Below are positions 6,125-13,699 of a DNA stretch of 30,645 nt, in pieces. Where the stretch lies: the NCBI GenBank assembly GCA_050247255.1, contig JBFWUM010000048.1:1-30645 (forward strand), given 5' to 3'. Position 1 is the first letter of the stretch; each line of letters starts with the position of its first letter. Origin of the DNA: JBFWUM01 sp050247255 (GTDB lineage Bacteria; Acidobacteriota; Vicinamibacteria; Vicinamibacterales; UBA2999). The notes beneath the pieces were generated by a model that made no database searches, had not been told where the DNA came from, and saw only the letters and a program-made list of their open reading frames with translations. A program made the position numbers and the translations under genes.

Positions 6125-6724
6125 ATGAATCTGCCGAACTCGCTGACCGTGGTCCGCATGTTCCTCGTGCCGCTGCTCGTGGTCGTGCTGCTCACGGAGT
6201 TCGAGGCGCGGCAGATCCTCGGCATCTCCAAGGAGCTCGTCGGCGCGGCCATTTTCGCACTGGCGTCGATCACGGACTGGCTCGACGGCTACCTGGCGCG
6301 GCGCCGCCGCCAGGTGACCTGGATCGGGCAGATGCTCGATCCGATTGCCGACAAGCTGTTGACCTCGGCCGCGTTCATCTCGCTCGTCCAGCTCGGCCTT
6401 GCCCCGGCGTGGATGGTGGCGCTGATCATCGGCCGCGAGTTCGCCATCACCGCGCTGCGCAGCCTCGCCTACACCAAGGGGATCACGATCCCGGCGTCGC
6501 CGCTCGGCAAGATCAAGATGGTGTCGCAGGTGACCTGCATCCTGCTGCTCATCGTCGGCTGGGGGCCGCTCCCGTGGCTGGCGCCGCTTGGCCGCCTCGC
6601 CCTCTGGGTCGTCATGCTCACCGCCGTGGTCTCGGCGGCCGATTACTACCGCCGCTTCCAGCGGCTGCTCAACGCGCGCGTCACCGACGTCAACGTGGCG
6701 CGGACCACACGTAAAGCCAGTTAA
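6125..6724 (+). CDS. pgsA: CDP-diacylglycerol--glycerol-3-phosphate 3-phosphatidyltransferase
   Basis: 199 aa inner-membrane enzyme making phosphatidylglycerol phosphate. It starts MNLPNSLTVVRMFLVPLLVV, typical of PgsA, and carries the full CDP-alcohol phosphotransferase motif D-G-x2-A-R-x8-G-x3-D-x3-D within DWLDGYLARRRR...GQMLDPIADK (about 54-80). At least four more hydrophobic segments follow (AAFISLVQLGLAPAWMVALII, VTCILLLIVGWGPLPWLA, LALWVVMLTAVVSAA). Length is usual for the family. It stands first in its transcript, divergent from the NDP-sugar synthase, with a secreted hydrolase gene 15 bp downstream. Confidence 0.93.
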   Translation: MNLPNSLTVVRMFLVPLLVVVLLTEFEARQILGISKELVGAAIFALASITDWLDGYLARRRRQVTWIGQMLDPIADKLLTSAAFISLVQLGLAPAWMVALIIGREFAITALRSLAYTKGITIPASPLGKIKMVSQVTCILLLIVGWGPLPWLAPLGRLALWVVMLTAVVSAADYYRRFQRLLNARVTDVNVARTTRKAS

Positions 6725-6739
6725 CAGGAGAGAGCACTC

Positions 6740-7927
6740 ATGCGCATGTCACATCTGGCAGGGGCGGTCGGCCTTGCCACCGTCATCGCCTGTACGGCGC
6801 CCGCCCCGGCGTCCGCCCAGGTGCCCGAGGACATCTACCAGGGGCTCGTCCGCATCGGGCAGATCGTCGATCCGGCCTGCACCGCCAAGTTGTACCGGTC
6901 GCTGATGCCGGCCAACGACTACAACACCTACTGGGCGCCCGGCGCGGCTGCGCCCGATGCGTCCAAGGCGAAGCTGTATCCCGGCGTCACCATCCACCGC
7001 GACCAGAAGTTCGGGCCGCACGACAAGGACCTCGTGGACGTCTTCGTCGCCGATCAGCAGGGCACGAACCGGCCGATCTTCATCTGGGTGCCCGGTGGCG
7101 GCGGCAACAAGATCGAGCAGCAGGTCCGGGAGGGCAACGCCTTCTACGACAACATCGGCCGCTGGGGTGTGAAGAACGGTTACGTCGTCGCGACGGTCCA
7201 GCGCCACCCGGGACAGAACTGGGACGATCCGGGGCGCGACATCGCGGCCGCGGTGGACTGGCTCAAGGCGAACGCCGCGAAGTTCGGCGGCGATCCGAAC
7301 CGGATCTTCATGGGCGCGCACTCGGCCGGAACCGGACCGACGGGCCAGTATGTGGGCCATCCTGAGCGCTGGCCGAACGGCGTGCAGATCAAGGGGATGA
7401 TCTACATGTCGGGGAACCCGATTCCCGGGATCCTGCCGGCGGCCGCCGGTGGCGGCCGCGGCGGCCCGGGTGGACGCCAGGGCGGTCCGGCGCCCGGCGC
7501 GGCGTGCGGCACGACGGCCGCGCAGAACGGCACCGAAGGCGCGATCAGCGGCCCGAGCGGCGTCACGCCGCAGCCGGCCCGCCAGGGCGGCGCGGGTCGC
7601 GGCGGCGGCCGCGGCGGCCAGCAGCTCACGCCGGAGCAGGTGGCCGAGCGGGACAACCTGCCGGGCTTCAAGAAGACGAACGTGCGGATCATGCTGGTGC
7701 GCGCCGAGCTCGATCCCGGCGTGATGGGCGACATGATCGACGCGGATAAGGCGATTCGCGATGCGCTCTGCGCCACCGAAGGGGCCAACGCGCGCGAAGG
7801 GCAGGGGCGCTGCCCGACGATGCTGTATGCGCGCCGCCACAGCCACATGTCGGAGGTGTTCGCGTTCGACACGCCCGACACGACCGTCTCGAAGCCGATC
7901 CTCGACTGGATGGCGGCGATTCGGTAG
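6740..7927 (+). CDS. Secreted alpha/beta-hydrolase (carboxylesterase-like)
   Basis: 395 aa, preceded by a GGAG Shine-Dalgarno. Residues 1-28 form a signal peptide ending ASA, so a periplasmic or secreted enzyme. The oxyanion region is IFIWVPGGGG (about 110), and the nucleophile elbow is GAHSAG with Ser195; Ala replaces the usual Gly two residues before Ser. RRHSHMSEVF near the C-terminus offers the catalytic His (367 or 369). A Gly/Arg/Gln-rich, probably disordered insertion (about residues 232-300) splits the lid region. This is the esterase/lipase fold acting on an unknown ester. It shares a transcript with pgsA by spacing, but no functional link is evident. Its TAG stop is 6 bp before a word array. 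Confidence 0.8.
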   Translation: MRMSHLAGAVGLATVIACTAPAPASAQVPEDIYQGLVRIGQIVDPACTAKLYRSLMPANDYNTYWAPGAAAPDASKAKLYPGVTIHRDQKFGPHDKDLVDVFVADQQGTNRPIFIWVPGGGGNKIEQQVREGNAFYDNIGRWGVKNGYVVATVQRHPGQNWDDPGRDIAAAVDWLKANAAKFGGDPNRIFMGAHSAGTGPTGQYVGHPERWPNGVQIKGMIYMSGNPIPGILPAAAGGGRGGPGGRQGGPAPGAACGTTAAQNGTEGAISGPSGVTPQPARQGGAGRGGGRGGQQLTPEQVAERDNLPGFKKTNVRIMLVRAELDPGVMGDMIDADKAIRDALCATEGANAREGQGRCPTMLYARRHSHMSEVFAFDTPDTTVSKPILDWMAAIR

Positions 7928-7933
7928 GAGGAA

Positions 7934-8050
7934 AGAAGTCAGAAGCTAGAAGCTAGAAGCTAGAAGCTAGAAGGTGGAACCCGGAACCTCTTCCAGCTTC
8001 TAGCTTCTGCCTTCTAGCTTCTAGCTTCTAGCTTCTGGCTTCAGTTCTAG
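7934..8050. repeat. Quasi-palindromic word array 2 (AGAAGCT heptamers)
   Basis: The left arm has six in-phase heptamers from 7934: AGAAGTC, four perfect AGAAGCT (7941-7968) and AGAAGGT. The right arm has eight in-phase heptamers from 7995: AGCTTCT at 7995, 8002, 8016, 8023 and 8030, plus degenerate GCCTTCT, GGCTTCA and GTTCTAG. The arms are reverse complements and would form a stem of about 40 bp around a loop (7976-7994, containing GGAACC twice). The last right-hand unit contains the TAG stop of the minus-strand gene. It fills the whole gap between two convergent genes. No T-run follows either arm. Confidence 0.9.
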
Positions 8051-8808
8051 CGCCGCAACGCGACCAGATCCCCCGCCAGCATCGCGTCGCGCGCGACCGT
8101 GACCAGCAGCGTCGACGTCTCGGCCTTCACCTCCACCGCGACCGCCTCGCCCAGATCGAACAGGAAGTTCCCCGGCTCGTCGCGGTCGCGATAGATCGCG
8201 AAGCGCGCGCCCGGCGCCACGCCGTGGTTGCTGCCGCGATCGACCACCATGTAGTCGCCCGACCCGAACGCGCCGCGCCGATCGGCGCCGACGAGGATGC
8301 GGCCGTAGTTGTCGCGCTCGGCCGGCAGCCGCTCCGCGGCCTGGGCCGGGGGGGCCGGCAGCACGAACGGCTCCAGGTAGTCGCCGACGTCCACCGTCTC
8401 GCACGAGTGGGTGATCGTCGCCAGCGACATCGTGTCGTCGACCGCATAGATCCGGATCCAGCCGGTGGTGCGGACGACGCCGGGCGTGTCGGGCGTCGCG
8501 GGGCGGCGGTTCTCGAGCAGCACGCGTCGCGTGTAGAACTCCTGGCCGACCTCGAGGCCGTTGGCGCGGCCGGCGTTGATCGTGATGAGGTCGCCTTCGG
8601 CGTGCGTCCGCCTGACGAAGGAGTCCTGGCTGCCGGTGACCAGCAGCGACGCCGCGGGCGGTTCGAAGACCACCGACGGGGCACAGGCAAGGCCGATCAC
8701 GGCCGGATCGAGGCGGGGACGAATCGCCGCCGGCGCCGGGCCGCGCTGGGCGGCCATCGAGACACCGGCAGCCGCACAGGCGAGCGCCAGCAGGGCAGCG
8801 AACCGCAT
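8047..8808 (-). CDS. Exported protein, last gene of the aroC-bamD operon, unknown
   Basis: 253 aa with a signal peptide (residues 1-20, ending SMAAQ) and a strong GGAGG Shine-Dalgarno. The mature part holds two similar beta-rich blocks, each with a 'NGLEVGQEFYTRR' or 'HGVAPGARFAIYRD' turn after a D-x-I/V-V segment (about residues 75-100 and 180-205). Each is followed by a short strand and a 'VDVGDYLEPF' or 'AMLAGDLVALR' ending. Such duplicated blocks resemble domains seen in FlgT C-terminal or LysM-free envelope proteins, but this is not a firm match. It sits 17 bp after bamD in the same operon, suggesting an envelope role. Confidence 0.75.
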   Translation of the reverse strand: MRFAALLALACAAAGVSMAAQRGPAPAAIRPRLDPAVIGLACAPSVVFEPPAASLLVTGSQDSFVRRTHAEGDLITINAGRANGLEVGQEFYTRRVLLENRRPATPDTPGVVRTTGWIRIYAVDDTMSLATITHSCETVDVGDYLEPFVLPAPPAQAAERLPAERDNYGRILVGADRRGAFGSGDYMVVDRGSNHGVAPGARFAIYRDRDEPGNFLFDLGEAVAVEVKAETSTLLVTVARDAMLAGDLVALRR

Positions 8809-8825
8809 GGAAAGCCTCCGCTAAA

Positions 8826-9608
8826 TTACTGAGCTTTCAGCTCTTGGACCCGCTCGAGGCTGTCTTCCCGATACTCGCTCATCGGGAATTCCGCGAGGAG
8901 GCGCTCGTAATATGGGAGTGCCTCAGGTTTCTTTTCGGTCCGATAGAGGCTTTCCGCCAGATGGTAGTAGACGGCGTCGCGCCCGGAGTAGGCGGGGTCG
9001 TCGCGCAGCACCTCGCGGAAGCGGTCGATCGCGCCCGGGTACCACTCGACCCGGTAGTAGTGCTGGCCGACGAGGAAGGAGGCCTCGCTGAGGCGGTCGC
9101 GCGCTTCGCGCCAGCGCTGTTTTACCTCCGGCGTCAGTGCGCTCTCCGGGAACCGCTCGAAGAAGATGTCGAACTCGCGAAGGGCTTCGCGGGTCTCGGT
9201 CTGGTCGCGCGCCGGCGCGCGCATCTGCTGAAAGTGGCTCATCGCCAGCTTGTACTGCGCGTAGTCGGCGCGGGCGTGAATCGGATAGAACTGCAGGAAC
9301 TCACGGTACTCGTTGGCAGCGAAGACCACCGACTCGGCGGAGTTCTCACCGAGGTAGCTGTCGCCGAGTCCCAGCTTGGCATCGGGGCGGCGCGGGCTCT
9401 GCGGGTAGTTGTCGACGACCTGCTGGAAGTAGGTGCGCGCCTGCAGCCAGTTCTGCTCCATGAGCGACATCTGGCCGCGCTCGTAGAGGAACTGATCGGG
9501 CGCCACCCCTGGCGGCGCCGTCGCCGTCCTGGCCCCGCCGCACGCGGTCACGACTGCCGCAAGCGCCGCAACAAGCCACAGTGTTCGGACCTGCGTCTTC
9601 TCAATCAT
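8826..9608 (-). CDS. bamD: Outer membrane assembly lipoprotein BamD
   Basis: 260 aa lipoprotein. The signal sequence ends in VVTAC (lipobox; Cys23), predicting a lipid-anchored outer-membrane protein. The mature chain is built of TPR-like helix pairs typical of BamD/YfiO: FLYERGQMSLMEQNWLQART YF, DNYPQSPRRPDAKLGLGDSY and HARADYAQYKLAMSHFQQM, with the characteristic tail YYERLLAEFPMSEYREDSL. It supports insertion of beta-barrel proteins together with BamA. The start codon directly follows the epimerase stop (TGA then ATG). The length is close to E. coli BamD (245 aa). Confidence 0.92.
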   Translation of the reverse strand: MIEKTQVRTLWLVAALAAVVTACGGARTATAPPGVAPDQFLYERGQMSLMEQNWLQARTYFQQVVDNYPQSPRRPDAKLGLGDSYLGENSAESVVFAANEYREFLQFYPIHARADYAQYKLAMSHFQQMRAPARDQTETREALREFDIFFERFPESALTPEVKQRWREARDRLSEASFLVGQHYYRVEWYPGAIDRFREVLRDDPAYSGRDAVYYHLAESLYRTEKKPEALPYYERLLAEFPMSEYREDSLERVQELKAQ

Positions 9609-10553
9609 TCAGAGGAGGCCTTCCTCGGTCATCCATTCGTATTCGGCGCGCAGCCCCTGCTCGAGCGTCACCGTCGGCGCGAAGCCGAGATCGGCGCGCG
9701 CCCGCGACGTGTCGGCGTAGGTGTCCCGCATGTCGCCGCGCTGCGGATCGAGCCGCTCGACCCGCAGCGGCTGCCCGGTCATTTTCCGGATCAACTCGAA
9801 CACCTCGATCAGCTCGACGCGCGCGCCGCCCCCGATATTGTAGACACCGCCGGGCTTTCCCCGCGTCGCGGCGGCCACGGTGGCCGCGACCGCGTCACCG
9901 ACGTAGGTGAAATCGCGGGTCTGCCGCCCGTCGCCATACTGGCTGATCGGCGCCCCGTTCACCGCGGCGCTCAGGAAGCGCCGGAACGCCATGTCCGGGC
10001 GCTGCCGCGGGCCGTACACGGTGAAGTAGCGCAGCGCCACCGTCGGCACCGAGTGCCCGATGTGGTACAGGTGGCACAACTGCTCGGCTGCGAGCTTGGT
10101 GACGCCGTAGGGCGACACCGGCTGCGGCCGCGCATCTTCCCGCATCGGCAGCGCCACATCGTCGCCGTACACCGACGAGCTCGAGGCATAGACGAAGCGC
10201 TCGATCGGCCGGCCGCCGCACGCCTCGAGCAGCAGCTGCGTGGCGTCGACGTTGTGTTCTGTATAGACGCGGAAGTCGCGTCCCCAGCTTTTCCTGACCC
10301 CGGCCTGGGCCGCCAGGTGGTAGACGTGGGTGACGCCGTCGAGCAGCGCCGGCAGGTCGGCGTCCGCGATCGCCTGTTCGACCAGCGTGAACCCGGGGGT
10401 CCTGCGCAAGGCGGCGAGGTGCCGCTCTTTCTCCTCCCGCGCGTAGTAGGCGGTAAAGCAGTCGAGCCCGACGACCGGAATCTCCATCGACAGGAGGCGC
10501 TCGCTCAGGTGCGAACCGATGAACCCGGCGGCGCCGGTGACGAGCGCTTTCAC
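9609..10553 (-). CDS. NAD-dependent nucleotide-sugar epimerase
   Basis: 314 aa extended SDR. GAAGFIG (8-14) is the NAD-binding glycine motif, YASSSSVYG (122-130) gives the catalytic Ser/Thr region, and Y149-x3-K153 (SPYGVTK) is the catalytic pair. RYFTVYGPRQRPDMA matches UDP-glucuronate/UDP-glucose 4-epimerases. It likely makes a sugar nucleotide for surface polysaccharide, alongside the hexomutase/nucleotidyltransferase pair elsewhere in the window. The start is GTG at 10553, overlapping the previous stop by 4 nt (GTGA). The substrate cannot be fixed by eye. Confidence 0.87.
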   Translation of the reverse strand: MKALVTGAAGFIGSHLSERLLSMEIPVVGLDCFTAYYAREEKERHLAALRRTPGFTLVEQAIADADLPALLDGVTHVYHLAAQAGVRKSWGRDFRVYTEHNVDATQLLLEACGGRPIERFVYASSSSVYGDDVALPMREDARPQPVSPYGVTKLAAEQLCHLYHIGHSVPTVALRYFTVYGPRQRPDMAFRRFLSAAVNGAPISQYGDGRQTRDFTYVGDAVAATVAAATRGKPGGVYNIGGGARVELIEVFELIRKMTGQPLRVERLDPQRGDMRDTYADTSRARADLGFAPTVTLEQGLRAEYEWMTEEGLL

Positions 10554-10948
10554 GAGAAATTCTCCCGGACGCGTTCGGGCAGCCGGCAGGGACGGCCGGA
10601 GGCGTCGACCGCAGCGTGTACCGTGTGCCCCTCGGCCAGCAGTGCCGCGTCGGCCGCCCGCGTCAGCGTGTAGTCGAACCGGATGCGCACCGGCGTCAGC
10701 AGCGTGGCGCGGGCGTCGATGTCCACCTCGTCATCGTAGCGTGCCGGCTGACGGTACTCGCAGTGCGCCTCGATGACCGGCAGCTGCACGCCCGCCTCGC
10801 GCTCCATCGCGCTGTAGCTCCAGCCGGCCTGCCGAAGCCATTCGGTGCGGCCGACCTCGAACCAGACCAGGTAGTTGGCGTAGTAGACGACCCCCATGCG
10901 ATCGGTTTCGGCGTAGCGGACACGCACCCGTGTGCGTCGGACCGTCAT
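10550..10948 (-). CDS. Acyl-CoA thioesterase, YbgC/FadM type (hotdog fold)
   Basis: 132 aa, single 4HBT hotdog domain. The active-site helix signature D-x-x-G-x-V-x(4)-Y is present as DRMGVVYYANYL, with Asp16. Family members hydrolyse acyl-CoA thioesters; YbgC relatives are linked to the Tol-Pal and phospholipid machinery of the envelope. It overlaps rpe upstream and the epimerase downstream by 4 nt each, so it is translated as part of a coupled chain. Substrate chain length is unknown. Confidence 0.88.
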   Translation of the reverse strand: MTVRRTRVRVRYAETDRMGVVYYANYLVWFEVGRTEWLRQAGWSYSAMEREAGVQLPVIEAHCEYRQPARYDDEVDIDARATLLTPVRIRFDYTLTRAADAALLAEGHTVHAAVDASGRPCRLPERVRENFS

Positions 10949-11625
10949 GCAGGCGAGGCGGAGCGGAGGGCGGCCGCGCGCAGCGCGCGCGTGGCCGCTT
11001 CGGCGTCGCTGCGGCCGAAGATGGCGTTGCCGGCGACGAGGATGCTGGCGCCGGCTGCCACGACCTCGGGCGCGGTCGTTTCGTCGATGCCGCCGTCGAT
11101 TTCAATGGGCGCGGCCGAGCCGGCGGCGTCGAGCACGTCGCGCACGCGGCGCAGTTTCTCGACGCTGCCGTGGATGAACGCCTGGCCGCCGAACCCCGGG
11201 TTGACCGACATCACCAGCACGAAGTCGACGTCGCACGCGATCTCCTGCAGCGCCGAGGCGGGCGTGGCCGGGTTGAGGACGACCCCCGCCTGGGCGCCGA
11301 GGCTTTTGATGTAGTGGACGGTGCGGTGCAGGTGCGGCACCGCCTCGACGTGCACCGACACCATGGCCGCGCCAGCCTTGACGAAGTCGTCGATGTAGCG
11401 ATCGGGCTCCTCGATCATCAGGTGGACGTCGAGCGGACGGGTCGCGACCCGCTTGATGGCGCGAACCACTGGCGGGCCGATGGTGATGTTCGGGACGAAA
11501 TGGCCGTCCATGACATCCACGTGGATCAGATCGGCCCCGCCGCGCTCGGCCGCAGCGATGTCGCGCCCGAGCGCCGCGAAGTCGGCGGACAGAATCGACG
11601 GCGCAATCCGAAGGCCCTGGGTCAT
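10945..11625 (-). CDS. rpe: Ribulose-phosphate 3-epimerase
   Basis: 226 aa TIM barrel interconverting ribulose-5-phosphate and xylulose-5-phosphate. Clear family motifs: IAPSILSADFAALG (7-20), the metal and catalytic HVDVMDGHFVPNITIG (35-50), LDVHLMIE, VMSVNPGFGGQAFI and EIDGGI (with the second catalytic Asp). The length is typical. It is linked by ATGA overlaps to the PASTA gene upstream and the thioesterase downstream. Its position after rsmB and a PASTA gene parallels the Firmicutes def-fmt-rsmB-prpC-prkC-rsgA-rpe order. Confidence 0.95.
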   Translation of the reverse strand: MTQGLRIAPSILSADFAALGRDIAAAERGGADLIHVDVMDGHFVPNITIGPPVVRAIKRVATRPLDVHLMIEEPDRYIDDFVKAGAAMVSVHVEAVPHLHRTVHYIKSLGAQAGVVLNPATPASALQEIACDVDFVLVMSVNPGFGGQAFIHGSVEKLRRVRDVLDAAGSAAPIEIDGGIDETTAPEVVAAGASILVAGNAIFGRSDAEAATRALRAAALRSASPA

Positions 11626-12347
11626 CGGCTCACCTCGAGGGCAATCGCATCGCCGCCGGCCACGCGGAAACCGCCGGCCGGCTGTTGACGGACGACGGTG
11701 CCCGCCGGCACACCGGGGTAGGGCTGCGAGCCGGTGATGCTGACGCGGAAACCACGGCGCCGCAGCGCTTCGGCCGCGCGCTCGCCGTCCATGCCGATGA
11801 CGTCTGGCATCACATACGTGGTCGCCTGCTCGCCGCGGTTGAGCAGGAGCGATACCTGCGGGGCGACCACATCGGGCGCGGGGTGTTGCGCGACCACCGC
11901 GTCCGCCGGGTAGTCCGGCGACCTGAATTCGGCGACGCCGCCGAGCTCGATGGCATCCTGATCGAGGCGCAGGCGCGCGGTCCGCTCGGTCTGGCCGACC
12001 AGTGGCGGAACCACGGTCGTGCGCGCTCCCGCGCTGAGCCAGACGCGGATGCTGCGCTGCGGCCGGGCGGGGACGCCGGCCGGCGGATCCTGCTGCATGA
12101 CCTGGCCCTCGGGTACCGCCGGATCGACGCGGCGGTTGTCATCCACACGCAGCGTCAGCCCGAGGTCGGTCAGCACCTGCCGCGCCTCGTTCACGGACCG
12201 CCCCACGAGCTGAGGCACCTGGACCTCGCGCGCGCGCAGCGCGGTGCGCATGCCGATGCCGGCAAAAACGAAGAACGTCGCGACCAGCGCGCCCGCCAGG
12301 ATCAGCAGCTTCCCGGCCGTCCACACGCGCCCTTCCAGGTGGGTCAT
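11622..12347 (-). CDS. Membrane-anchored PASTA-repeat protein without kinase domain
   Basis: 241 aa: a short cytoplasmic stub (1-13), one membrane helix (14-36, LLILAGALVATFFVFAGIGM) and three extracytoplasmic PASTA repeats (about 42-107, 111-172 and 178-241), each with V-P-x-L/V-x-G, an (A)xxxL helix and a final 'Q.P..G' turn. PASTA domains bind muropeptides or stalled peptidoglycan in PrkC/PknB kinases and PBP2x. No kinase or penicillin-binding domain is present, so any signalling would need a partner. It sits between rsmB and rpe, exactly where a PASTA kinase lies in Firmicutes. Confidence 0.9.
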   Translation of the reverse strand: MTHLEGRVWTAGKLLILAGALVATFFVFAGIGMRTALRAREVQVPQLVGRSVNEARQVLTDLGLTLRVDDNRRVDPAVPEGQVMQQDPPAGVPARPQRSIRVWLSAGARTTVVPPLVGQTERTARLRLDQDAIELGGVAEFRSPDYPADAVVAQHPAPDVVAPQVSLLLNRGEQATTYVMPDVIGMDGERAAEALRRRGFRVSITGSQPYPGVPAGTVVRQQPAGGFRVAGGDAIALEVSR

Positions 12348-13699
12348 CAGCCTGACGATCGTACCACGGCCGCCGCAAAGAACGCCTCGAGCCCGTGGGC
12401 AAACGGCAGGGTGCGCAGCCGCCCGTGCGCGTCCACGACCGCCGCCGGCAGCGGCGACGCCTGACGGAGGTCGAGCGGGGTGAAGTCGGGATGTTCGGCG
12501 AGGAAAGCCTCGACGACCTGCTCGTTCTCCTCCGGCTCGCTCGAGCAGGTTGCGTACACCAGCCGCCCCCCTGGTGCGACCATCCGCGCGGCGCGCGCGA
12601 GCAGGGCGCGCTGCTCGCGTCCCAGCGCCGCCAAGTCCTCTTCCTGCCGCCGCCAGCGGATGTCAGGGTCGCGCCGCACGGTGCCCATGCCGGAACAGGG
12701 GGCGTCGACGAGCACGCGGTCGAACGGCTCCGTAAAGGGGAGCGGGCCGTCGGGTGGCACTGGCACGACCTCCACGCAGGTGGCGCCGCTTGCGGCCACC
12801 GTCTGCTTCAGCAGCTCCAGGCGCCGCGGGCGGATGTCCGAGGCGACGAGTGTGCCCGTATCCGCCATCGCCGCCGCCATCGCTGTCGTCTTGCCGCCCG
12901 GCGATGCGCACAGGTCGAGCACGCGCTCTCCGGGCTGGCACCCGACGGCCAGCGACACCAGCTGCGACGCTTCGTCCTGCACGAAGAAGGAGCCGTCGGT
13001 TTCACCCTGCAGCGGGTTGCCGGCGGTTACGATCAGGCCATCGGGCGCGTAGCCCGCCGGCGTCGTTTCGATGCCATCGCGGTCGAGAGAGGCGGCGAGC
13101 AGCTCGCGCGTCGTGCGCAGGCGGTTGGCGCGCAGCGCCAGGCGCGGCGTCTCGTTGTTGAACTGCACCCAGCGTTCGCACGCGTCGAACCCGTGGCGCT
13201 GCAGCCACCGCGCGACGACCCACTCGGGATGCGAGTGGGTGATCGACAGATAGGCAAGCGCGGCGTCCCGGTGTCCCGGGTCCCCGGGGCGCGGTGGCAG
13301 CGGCAGGCGATGCCGCTCGCGAAGGGTCCCGCGCAGCACCGCGTTCACGAACCCGGCTGCGCTCGGCTTGCGCGCCGCCCTCGCCAGGTTCACCGCATCG
13401 TCGACGACGGCACTGGCGGGAACGCGATCGAGGTGGAGCAGCTGGTACAGGCTCAGGCGAAGGATGACCACGATGTCGCCATCGAGCTTGTGCAGCGGGC
13501 GCCTGGCGAAATGCCCGATGAGATGGTCACAGCTGCGCTGCCAGCGCAGCGTGCCGGTTGTGATGTCGGCGGCGAGCGCGCGATCGCGCGGATCCACGAG
13601 CCGCGTCCGCCCGTGCGCCAGCGCGCCAGGCAGATCGGCCGTGCCCGCGGTGATGGCGCGCAGCGCGTGAAAGGCCGCGGTCCGCGCCGGCGCGATCAT
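12347..13699 (-). CDS. rsmB: 16S rRNA (cytosine-967-C5)-methyltransferase RsmB
   Basis: 450 aa. N-terminal NusB-like RNA-binding domain (about 1-145), then a SAM-dependent m5C methyltransferase. SAM loop LDLCASPGGKT, motif IV DAPCSG with Cys335, and motif VI ATCSSEPEENEQ with Cys385, the expected covalent nucleophile (both offset by 10 from E. coli Cys325/Cys375). It methylates C967 of 16S rRNA in the cytoplasm. It overlaps fmt by 4 nt and the PASTA start by one base. The length is near the family norm (about 430). Confidence 0.94.
   Translation of the reverse strand: MIAPARTAAFHALRAITAGTADLPGALAHGRTRLVDPRDRALAADITTGTLRWQRSCDHLIGHFARRPLHKLDGDIVVILRLSLYQLLHLDRVPASAVVDDAVNLARAARKPSAAGFVNAVLRGTLRERHRLPLPPRPGDPGHRDAALAYLSITHSHPEWVVARWLQRHGFDACERWVQFNNETPRLALRANRLRTTRELLAASLDRDGIETTPAGYAPDGLIVTAGNPLQGETDGSFFVQDEASQLVSLAVGCQPGERVLDLCASPGGKTTAMAAAMADTGTLVASDIRPRRLELLKQTVAASGATCVEVVPVPPDGPLPFTEPFDRVLVDAPCSGMGTVRRDPDIRWRRQEEDLAALGREQRALLARAARMVAPGGRLVYATCSSEPEENEQVVEAFLAEHPDFTPLDLRQASPLPAAVVDAHGRLRTLPFAHGLEAFFAAAVVRSSG

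Noticed and set aside
7934..8050. CRISPR array
   Set aside because: Units are 7 bp, contiguous without spacers, and mirrored; no cas gene is nearby.
8844..10673. Plus-strand open frame of 609 codons across bamD, epimerase and thioesterase genes
   Set aside because: It runs antisense through three recognised genes, and no protein family is visible.
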